A stretch of 64,000 bases of DNA from Capsicum annuum (lineage: Eukaryota; Streptophyta; Magnoliopsida; Solanales; Solanaceae), in assembly GCF_002878395.1 (NCBI RefSeq), contig NC_061119.1:40128127-40192126 (forward strand). The letters run 5' to 3'. Shown here piece after piece: positions 55,548 through 64,000 of the stretch. The position numbers were made by a program, and so were the translations under genes. Every line of letters starts with the position of its first letter. Position 1 is the stretch's first letter. The notes below the pieces were generated by a model. The model was not told the origin of the DNA. It worked only from the letters and a program-made list of their open reading frames with translations, and did no database searches.

Positions 55548-57120
55548 ATGGAAAGTCACTCTGACAGCACCGACGAAATCGCTGCCGTGAAGGAGCTGCG
55601 GCAACAACACGAAACCCGTATACAAACCCTACGCAATCATCAATTGGAACTCATTGCCTCTCTCCAAACCAAAGTTCCCGACATCGTCTCTTCACTCAAC
55701 CTCTCTCTCAAGACCATTTCAACCTTCAGTGGCAAACCCTTTACCCCTTTACCCAACCCCCTCCCTTACGCCCCTAACCATAACCCTAATTTACCCGTCC
55801 CCAAGATCAAACGTGTTTCAGAACTTTCTAGAAGTGTTAGTGAGAAGGAGAAGATGGTGATTGATGAATGTGGGGAATCGCTGTCGGTTGTAAAGGCGAT
55901 GGTTGCTGTGTGTTTATTAGAGAGAGTACCGTTTACTGCTATTGATTCATCTGCTTTGTTGAGGAAGTTGGAGAATGATCAGTCACATACGGCTGCTGAG
56001 AAGGCTGCGATTAGGGAGCTTGGAGGGGACGCGGGGGCGATTATGGCAGTGGAAATGGCATTGAAATCGATGGCGGAGGATAATGGCTGTGTAGAATTGG
56101 AGAATTTTGTGGTTAGGGGGAAATCTACGATTATGTTGTTGAATATTGATAGGACTAGGTTATTGGAAGAATTTCCGGAAAGTAAGCAGAATGAGGGAAG
56201 TGTTAGTGGAGGAAATAGGAGTAATCAGGAAATGGTGAAAAGAGGGAGTGATAATAGAAGATTATTTGGAATGGGAAGGGCAATGACTGAAATGTGGCAG
56301 CATCCACATATGCAGGGAATGGCTGCTATGTTTCCCGGGAATATGGGCAGACCGAGAGGTAGGCATAGAGGAACAGTAGATATGCTGGGGATACCAAGAG
56401 GTGTTGGTATTCCTCCTCCGATGCCTAGACCGTCAATGGGGCCAAATGGCCATGTAGGAGGAGGAAATTCTATTGCTTTGAAGCCTAGGACTGAAGAAGA
56501 TGAGATGAATGATTTAGAGAATATGTTAAATAAGAAAAGTTTTAGGGAAATGCAAAAAACGAAAACTGGAGAGGAGTTGTTGGACCTTATTTATCGTCCC
56601 ACTGCGAAGGAATCTGCTGTCGCTGCAAAGGTATTGGACAATTCCAATTCTTTTTAAACTCATCCATCACAGCTTTCTGTTTCCCATTTCAAAAACTTCC
56701 TATTTGATAATTTCTATAGATATAAATTTCTCGCAGATATTTGATTAATTTTTTCATTCCTTGGTATAATGTATTACAGAAATAATTGAAACTTGCTTAA
56801 GTCACAACACTTTCATATACTTGAATTGCAGTGTGTCAAATTTGGTTCTTCTTCTTTCTAACATTGTCATTTTTGCATTTTAGTTGAAATGGGTCCTTTT
56901 TCCTTATTGTTTGAATTTTCTTTGTTGTTCTGCTGCACATGTTTTCTTGTCTCTTTCCAAAATATTTTGTTGTGCAGTATCTCATATTAATTGCTGCCTT
57001 TTTATTTAAATTGTATTTCAGTTCAAAAGCAAAGGTGGTTCCCAGGTGAAAGAATATTGTTCAGCTTTAACAAAGGAAGATTGTCGATGCCAATCTCGTT
57101 CCTACATTGCTTGTGATAAG
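55548..57120 (+). CDS. MTA: MTA, m6A mRNA methyltransferase catalytic subunit, exons 1-2 (copy C)
   Basis: MTA (METTL3 family) transfers methyl from SAM to adenosine N6 in nuclear mRNA, working with MTB and FIP37. Exon 1 is 55548-56630 (361 codons, phase 0), donor GTATTG, intron 1 to TTTCAG at 57021. Exon 2 is 57022-57120 (33 codons), then GTTAGA. Words that identify it: PDIVSSLNLSLKTIS, LLERVPFTAIDSS, LRKLENDQ, AVEMALKSMAEDNG, RTEEDEMNDLENMLNKKSF, TGEELLDLIYRPTAKESA, and FKSKGGSQV / EYCSALTKEDC / ACDK, the first half of the zinc-finger region. Both exons are open. The DPPW methyltransferase domain would be in later exons, not in the window. Intron 2 is entered by a copia element at 57239. 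No signal or membrane segment. Confidence 0.88.
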
Positions 57121-57796
57121 GTTAGACCAAGACGTTTTAGGTGTCAATGCTTTAAATATCTTATTGAAGCTTTTAAATTGTTACCATTTGTTTTGAACAT
57201 AGAATGGTACTCTGAGCCATTAATGAATATTTAGATGGTGTCGAACACCGTGTTATTGTAACTCATTGCGTTGTCGATTTAAAGTGATGAGAATGTAGGA
57301 GCCGTTGCTTCGTGGGCCAATCTAGGCGTTTCTGTTTGGTGTGCGCTTCGAAGAGTGACACATAAAGTAAACAACGATAAAGAGTTGATTCTTTGATTCT
57401 TGAGAAGAAGAAGAACAAAAGGATACTAGAACCAAAAATATTCAACATGTATTATTCATTCACATCTTAGAAAATCACAACAACAACAACAAACCCAGTG
57501 TATTCCCACCTAGTGGGGTCTGGGGGGGTAAGATGTACGCAGTCCATACCTCTACCTCTGATGAAGTAGAAAGGCTGTTTCCGATAGACCCCCGGCTCAA
57601 GGCACGAGATACCACACAAACACATAGTAAAGCACAGAAGCAGATTACATAACATAAATACGGCACCCATAAGTAATATAAAACAGAGGAAAGCAGAGGA
57701 AAGCACACAGATTCGTGATAAAACATGGAACACGGAATCATAGCAGGAATAAAAGCCCCACCAAGTAATTCCCTACACTAGCGACCCAAACTGGCC

Positions 57797-60685
57797 CTAA
57801 TCTTCTGCCGAAATTCGCGCCCTCCAGACCTTCCTATCTAGGGTCATGTCCTCGGTGAGCTGTAACTGTTCCATGTCCCGCCTAATCACCTCACCCCAGT
57901 ACTTCTTCGGCCTACCCCTACCCCGCCTAAAACCATCCAACGCTAGACTCTCACACCTACGGACCGGGGCATCCATGCCCCCCCTCTTCACGTGTCCGAA
58001 CCATCTCAATCGTGCTTCCCGCATCTTGCACTCCACTGAAGTCACACCAACCTTCTCCCGAATAGTCTCATTCCGAACTTTATCCCCTCTAGTCAGTCCA
58101 CACATCCAGCGCAACATCCGCATTTCTGCCACCTTCATTTTTTGGATGTGGGAGTTCTTAACTGGCCAACACTCCGCTCCATACAACAAGGCCGGACGAA
58201 CTACCACCCTGTAGAATTTGCCTTTAAGCTTGAGCGGCACCTTCTTATCACACAACACCCCCGACGCGAGTTTCCACTTCATCCATCCCGCCCCAATACG
58301 GTGCGAGACATCCTCGTCAATCTCACCGTTACTCTGGATCACGGACCCAAGATACTTGAACTTATCCCTCTTACATACCTCCTGTGCTTCCAACTTCACT
58401 ACTACCTCATTCTCCCGCCTCACGTCACTAAACTTGCATTCCACATACTCTGTCTTGGTTCTGCTCACCCTGAACCCTTTAGACTCAAGAGTTTGCCTCC
58501 ACACCTCTAATTTGTCATTCACACCCCCTTGAGTCTCATCTATCAGAACTACATCGTCTGCAAAAAGCATACACCACGGCACCTCCCCTTGAATGCGCCG
58601 CGTCAACACATCCATCACCAACGCAAACAAAAAGGGACTCAGAGTAGATCCCTGATGCAATCCTGTCAGGACAGTGAAATGCTCTGAGTCTCCTCCCGCC
58701 GTCCTCACCTGGGTTTTCGCTCCATCGTACATATCCTTAATTACTCTGGTATATGCCAGCGGTACTCCACTCACCTCCAAGCATCTCCAAAGCACCTCCC
58801 TGGGGACTTTGTCGTATGCCTTCTCCAGGTCGATAAACACCATGTGCAGATCCTTCTTCCTCTCCCTATACTGCTCCACCAACCGCCGCACCAGGTGGAT
58901 TGCCTCCGTCGTCGAGCGGCCGGGCATAAATCCGAACTGGTTTTCCGAAATAGACACTATCCGTCTCAGCCTCACCTCGATCACTCTCTCCCAGATCTTC
59001 ATAGAGTGACTCAATAACTTAATCCCCCTATAGTTATTGCAACTCTGAATGTCTCCCTTATTCTTATAGAGAGGGACCATGGTACTCCACCTCCACGCCT
59101 CGGGCATCTTTGCCGTCCTGAAGATTTCATTAAACAATCCAGTCAACCACCTTACACCAGCCACTCCAACGAACTTCCAAAACTCCACCGGTATCTCATC
59201 CGGCCCCGTCGCCCTACCCCTTCGCATCCTGCGGACAGCCTGTCTAACCTCTTCTACCTTAAAACGTCTACAATAGCTAAAATCCCGACACTCCTCTGAG
59301 TGCTCCAGTTCCCCTAACACAATAGCTCTATCCCCTTCGTCATTCAAGAGTCTATGAAAATACGACTGCCATCTCTTCTTAATGTGGCCGTCCTCCACCA
59401 ACACTCTACCGTCCTCCCCCTTAATGCACCTCACCTGCTCGAGGTCACGACCCTTCCTCTCCCTAGCCTTAGCGAGTCTAAACAACTTTTTCTCCCCTCC
59501 TTTCTCCTATAACCCTGCATACAAGCTCTCAAAAGCGGCCGTCTTAGCTGCCGTGATTGCTGACTTCGCCTCCTTCCTCGCTAGCTTGTACTCTTTCTTG
59601 TTTACCCGCTTCTCCTCTTTGTCCTTACTTTCCACCAACTTAGCATACGCCCCTTTCTTGGTCCCCACTTTCTTCTCCACCTCTTCATTCCACCACCAAT
59701 CCCCCCGATGGTGCCCGGCCCGGCCCCTAGAAACACCCAACACCTCACTTGCATTCTCCCTGATGCACCTTGCCGCCCTGTCCCACATACTATCCACGTC
59801 CCCCCTACACTCCCACACCCCCATTCCCGCCAACCTCTCCCTTATCTCCCATGCATTCACTGGCGTCAGGCCGCCCCACTTAATTCTCGGTCTACACTCC
59901 TTAGTCCTCCTCTTTCTATTCTTCTTTATACCCAAATCCATAAGCAAGAGCCTATGCTGGGTCGAAAGATTCTCACTCGGGATGACTTTACAGTCCTTAC
60001 ACAACGCCCTATCCCCTTTCCTAAGCAACAAAAAGTCAATCTGAGTCCTGGCTACCGCGCTTCGAAAGGTGATCAGGTGCTCGTCCTTCTTCGGGAAGCC
60101 CGAGTTCACCACCACCAGCCCAAAGGCCCTCGCAAACTCCAGTAGGGTCGCCCCCTCTTCATTTCTCTCCCCAAAACCAAAACCACCATGCACGTCACCG
60201 AAGCCTCCCGGTAGCGCCCCGATGTGCCCGTTGAAATTCCCTGCTACAACAATCTTCTCCGAACTAGGCACGCCTCTCACCACCTTCTCCAAAGCCTCCC
60301 AAAACCGCATCTTCTCCTCCCCCTCCGATCCCACTTGCGGCGCATAAGCACTACACACGTTCAGGGTAAACCCCCGAATGACCAACTTAATAGTCATCAA
60401 CCTATCGTTGATCCTCTTTACCTCCACTACCTGACCTCTAAGCTCTTCATCTACTAAGATGCCAACTCCATTCCTACGCCTGTCGCTCCCAGAGTACCAC
60501 AGCTTGTAACCATCCACATCACTAGCCTTAGACCCTACCCACTTGGTCTCTTGGACACACGCAATATTGATCCTCCTCTTCCTAAGAATCTTCACAAGCT
60601 CTATGGACTTACCCTGAAGGGTCCCTATATTCCAAGACCCAACCCTCAGCCTACCGTCACGCCCTCCACTACCCCCCCGCGGCAA
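57797..60685 (-). pseudogene. LINE polyprotein: endonuclease + reverse transcriptase, one in-frame stop
   Basis: 962 codons from ATG 60685 (MPRGGSGGRDGRLRVGSWNI) to stop 57797, broken only by TAG at 59507-59509 after ..ESLYAGL; the frame continues [18 protein letters not shown]. Endonuclease (about residues 15-235): GSWNIGTLQ, CVQETKW, SAYAPQVG, STQHRLL. The expected GDFN motif reads GNFNGHIG, so a catalytic Asp is Asn. Reverse transcriptase (residues about 490-760): [14 protein letters not shown] (motif A), [18 protein letters not shown] (B), LFADDVVL (C) intact. The C-terminal part ends with [11 protein letters not shown] and [11 protein letters not shown], typical of plant RTE. So one nonsense and one active-site change separate it from an open element. 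Confidence 0.9.
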
Positions 60686-61620
60686 AACCTTGGCCCCCCT
60701 CCCACTCCCGCCCTCTCCTCATCCCCCGCCCCCACCACGGCCCCACTCCCCAACCCCCTCGGACATGACCCTATCCACCCATTACCGCCCACAGCCACAA
60801 CTACACGAAAGTATAGGAAAATATACAGATATACACGGTGGTAGTATCAAAGCAGCAGCAAGGAAATACAAGGCTCACACAAATTCAAAGGAATACTCCC
60901 GAAACAAAACTATACTCAATTAGGGGGCAAACACCACCGGACTCAACACCCACCGCCCCAAATACAGGTTCCCAGCCAATACCCAATCCCAAGCAGTGGA
61001 TGAAACGATCACAGCAACAACAGACAACAGACAATGTCCACAAATTCCACGCAAGTCAAGGTACAGGGGCTACTACTAGCATAATACTAAGAATGGAATA
61101 TGAAATAATGAAATAAAATGGAATATGAAATAACGAAAATAACAAAGGTTAGAAGTCACCGGATTACGCTTGGAGCTGCGGCTGCTGGAGACGGAGCGGC
61201 GGGTGGCGGCTGGCTGGCTGAAGGCCGAGGTGGGGGGGAGGGCTGGTGTACCCCGCTGGGAAGGGTACTGACAGGACAGGTAAGGGTGGGGGGGTGGGGG
61301 GGTATGCACAGCGGGGACCCTGAACCCGGAGGGTCGGCGCCGGAGGGTGGCGGGGAGCGGCGAAGGGGGTCGGCGCCGGGGACCCGAGGTCGGGGCCGGC
61401 GGTCGGATCGGGTCGGCGCCGAAGGTCAGCGACGGCGCGGGGACCGGGGACCGGTGCGAGAGAGAGGGAGAGAGGGTAAGGAGAGAGAGAGAGAGCCGTT
61501 AGGGCGGCGCCGGGGGCCGGAGGTCGGGCCCGGAGGTCAGGTCGGGTTGGCGCCGGCGACGGGGGCCGGTGACCGGTGCGAGCGAGAGAGAGGGTAGGGA
61601 GGAAGAGAGAGAGCCGTTAG
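60686..61620 (-). promoter_or_regulatory. LINE 5' UTR with tandem GC-rich repeat
   Basis: GC-rich up to 61620. Two units of about 118 bp end, on the plus strand, with ACCGGTGCGAG..GAGAGAG..GAGAGCCGTTAG at 61450-61502 and 61571-61620. Each also has GGCGCCGG and GGGGGCCGG. On the minus strand each would begin CTAACGGCTCTCTCTC. Plus-strand Gly/Arg-rich frames (for example 61118-61597) come from this GC richness and are not genes. Confidence 0.6.
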
Positions 61621-61734
61621 TTGTTACGATACTAAATAAACCCTATTCTATCTCAACTAACTAACTAAATTTCAGAAATAAAATACTAAATTAAAAAGAA
61701 AGAATAACAGTAAATATTTCAATATTTCAACACT

Positions 61735-63985
61735 CCTCCTCGAGATGTTTGCTGGTAACTCCAAGTTGTCCACAAAGAGTTTCAAATCTGAACTTGGGAA
61801 GAGCTTTGGTAAACATATCAACGAGTTGATCCTCAGAAACAAGCTTGATTTCCTTATTTTTCTCAGCTTCTCTAATGGTATGAAACTTGATGAGGATATG
61901 CTTTGTTTTACTATGTTGCACTGGATTTTTTGCAATTGCAATTGTTGAGGTGTTATCACACTTGATCTTAGTTATATTCCATTTCAAGATCCTTCAGAAT
62001 TTTCCGCAACCAAATAGCTTGATTTGTTGTTGTAGATATTGCTACATACTCTGCCTCTGCAGTGGATCACACCACTATTTCTTACTTCGTTGAATTCCAA
62101 GAAAACACACCAGAATCCAAGGAAAAAGCATGGCCCGTAGTGCTCTTCGTATCACCAATATGCCCGTCCTAATCACGATTGACAAAGCCAAACGAAACAC
62201 CTTCTTCAACTGGTCTAAACCATATCCCAAATTGTACTGTACCTTTTAAGTATCTAAGCACTCTTTTCGCAACAACAAAATGAATGTTACTGGGACTTCG
62301 CATAAAATCTTGAGAGCAAACTAGCAGCATACACTAAATAAGACTTTGAAGCCGTCAAGTACAAGAGACTTCCAATCAAACTTCTGTAAAATGAAGCATC
62401 ACACTTTTCGGCTCCGTCTTCCTTTGAAAATTTTGTATTCAAAACCGATGGTGGAGGAATTGGTTTGCAATTTTGCTTTCTGAATTTTTTCAGAATCTCC
62501 AAAGCATATTTTTGCTGATTGGGAAAAATTCTAGCCTCTGATTGGTATACTTTCAGCCCTAAAAAATACTTCAATCTCTTCCAATTTTGAAATTTCAAAT
62601 TGTTTCTCCATTTTCACTTTTAACTTCTGCAACTCTTGCTCATCACTGCGTGTAACAAGCAAATTGTCTAACATATAAAGAAACAATTAATGAGCCATTA
62701 TTATGGAGCGTCGTCACATAAAGTGTAACATCATTGTCAATTTTCTGGAAACCTTGGTTGCACAATTGAGAATTGACCCTGCTGTACCAAGCCCTTGGAG
62801 CCTGCGTCAACCCATTTAAAGCTTTTAAAGCTTAACACCTTACCTTCACTTCTTTGAACCACAACCTTTTGGCTGAGCTACATAAATTTCCTCTCTAGAA
62901 AACCATTCAAGAAGGCAGACTTGACATCTAAATGGCAAATTTTCCACTTCATCTGTGCTGCCAGTGCAATCAAAATTCTGATGGTATCCATCCTTGCAAT
63001 AGGTGAAAAAGTATTCGAATAATCAACTCCAGGTTATTGAGAATAATCTTTAACGACCAAGCTTGCTTTGTGCTTGTTGATAGATCCATCCGTTTTCAGT
63101 TTCACTCTGGACGCCCATTTAACTCCAATGACTTGCTTATTTTCAGATTTGTGAACAAGTTTCCATGTCTCGTTCTTTTCAATCATGGCTATTTCCTCGT
63201 CATCGCTTGCTTCCATTCTTCAACCCTGCTGGCAGCGTGAAAGTTTGAAGGTTCCAAACAAGATTACATCTTTCATAAATTTCAGGCAGAGGTCTGGTGC
63301 CTCTAACAACAAAATGTTCATCATTCTCTGCTTTCAAGTCTTCCCTAGAATCTTGAAAAGTAGGTTCAACAACCATCATTCTGACTTGAGAGATATTCCA
63401 ATCCCAATAAGCATCTTCACATCTTGACTTGCAAAAAATTTCCCAGATTCAATATTGTAAATTCTATAGCTCTTAGAGATAGAGCTATTCATCAAGCGTA
63501 ATTTGTTTACAGTTGGTACATGAGTGTAACAGAAGGAATCAAACACCTTTAGATGCCTAATTGATGGTTTATGCCATTCCAAGCTTCAACTGGTGTCATC
63601 ACATCCACGACCCTTGTTGGCAGTAAGTAAATTGATGTGTGTACCACCTCCACCCAAAAAGGCTGTGGCAATTTTTTCTCAAAAATCATACACCTAGCCA
63701 TCTCAAGAGCGGACTAATTTTTCCTTTTAGAAACTTTATTTTTCTGGGTGAGTAAGCGATTGTAAGTTGATGCTCAATTCCCATATCATCACAAAACAAA
63801 TGAAATTCACTTGAAATATACTCCTTCCCATTTAGGTTCCAACCTTTAATATAAAAAAGTTCTCGGTGGGAGCGCTCCCCTCTTTAATTGACCTTACAAT
63901 ACCGTAAATTCAAATAATTAGAGCTCTGAATATCAAATAAGAAATCATATGGATTGAAAATATTGTTGTAAAATTATATTGAATA
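61735..63985 (-). pseudogene. pol: Copia pol remnant: integrase end, RT, RNase H
   Basis: Minus strand, in gene order: integrase C-terminal words MEWHKPSIRHLKVFDSFCY and YRIYNIESGKFFASQDV (63376-63582); RT start MIEKNETWKLV, GVKWASRVKLKTDGSINKHK (63034-63216); RT later part YFLGLKVYQSEARIF, KYALEILKKF, YRSLIGSLLYLTAS (62287-62598). RNase H then follows: LKGTVQFGIWF, DTKSTTGHAFSLDSGVFSW, STAEAEYVA and DMFTKALPKFRFETL (61727-62240). The usual YVDD box region (62600-62700) is damaged. Stops throughout. The copia clade cannot be set from this. Confidence 0.82.
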
Positions 63986-64000
63986 TGTTATTATTGTACG

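Larger units (their letters stand above)
57475..61620 (-). mobile_element. RTE-clade LINE, full length, nearly intact
   Basis: Minus-strand non-LTR retrotransposon. A GC-rich leader (61620-60686), a single reading frame with AP-endonuclease and reverse transcriptase, a 3' UTR and a (TTG)n tail (57475-57490 as CAACAACAAC). The 3' UTR contains the Solanaceae text GTGGGGTCTGGGGGGGTAAG and GGCTGTTTCCGATAGACCC, seen also in short copies at 52.5 kb. The 3' repeat tail instead of poly-A and the single ORF are RTE traits. It lies within the copia 3' LTR. A target duplication is not obvious. Confidence 0.88.
57239..64000 (-). mobile_element. Ty1/copia element in MTA intron 2, itself split by a LINE
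   Basis: Minus-strand element that runs out of the window at the right. The 3' LTR starts TGTTGAAATATT at 61732, after the purine tract GAGGAGGAG. It continues to 61621, is interrupted by the LINE, resumes at about 57474 and ends TGTTCGACA at 57239. LTR length without the LINE is about 350 bp. Coding remnants follow from 61735 up. The right flank and 5' LTR are outside, so the target duplication (expected GATGG, 57234-57238) cannot be tested. Confidence 0.72.

Noticed and set aside
57846..60347. Many plus-strand frames of 65-220 codons across the LINE
   Set aside because: They are the reverse strand of the GC-rich endonuclease/RT frame and have Ser/Pro-rich, unfamiliar sequence.
61118..61597. 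159-codon Gly/Arg-rich frame
   Set aside because: Produced by the GC-rich tandem leader of the LINE on the opposite strand.
1..64000. Endogenous pararetrovirus or other viral insertion
   Set aside because: All RT-bearing pieces have Ty3, Ty1/copia or RTE domain order; no movement or coat protein motifs seen.
1..64000. tRNA or rRNA genes
   Set aside because: No cloverleaf-like segment with A and B boxes and no rRNA text was recognised by eye; a covariance-model scan would be decisive.

Overview
The window is nuclear DNA of a flowering plant, almost certainly Solanaceae and most likely pepper (Capsicum). The grounds are a METTL3/MTA-type gene with plant exon layout, Ty3 chromoviruses, Ty1/copia and RTE retrotransposons, Helitrons whose 3' hairpin contains GTGCTAGCAC, Stowaway and Mutator-like (MULE) elements, and DUF1985-Ulp1 transposon proteins of a kind I associate with pepper. 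I could not run a search, so the genus is inference. There is no bacterial operon, CRISPR array, rRNA or tRNA that I can see. A 100-N assembly gap lies at 8014-8113.

Layout. 1-5947: Ty3 chromovirus on the minus strand, inserted in a hAT transposon whose C-terminus follows (5948-6971). 7170-9440: tandem repeat of about 210 bp split by a MULE-like element with a perfect 9-bp target duplication. 9641-18330: Tat/Ogre-type LTR sequence in the order internal-LTR-internal, split by a 3.8-kb MULE (10616-14438, 9-bp target duplication) that carries a coding-like fragment on its minus strand. 18350-28873: three Helitrons, one split by MULE-like debris and one by a complete but dead Ty1/copia element (24357-28078).

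29.3-51.6 kb is one repeat domain. It holds two convergent, decayed DUF1985-Ulp1 genes, an inverted duplication split by a 3.2-kb chromovirus solo LTR, and a tandem array of a very small coiled-coil/poly-Asn gene with its own TATA boxes. Variants of the 16-nt palindrome ATCTGTTGCAACAGAT are scattered through the whole domain. I noticed none elsewhere in the window.

52.1-57.2 kb holds the only cellular gene: tandem copies of the N-terminal half of MTA, the catalytic subunit of the mRNA m6A writer. Two copies are broken, and one module is repeated three times in a row. The third copy (55548-57120) has intact exons 1 and 2. Its second intron is entered by a Ty1/copia element (minus strand, 57239 to beyond 64000), and that element's 3' LTR is in turn split by an RTE LINE (57475-61620). 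The LINE's 962-codon reading frame has a single in-frame stop. The MTA catalytic exons, if they exist, lie beyond the right edge.
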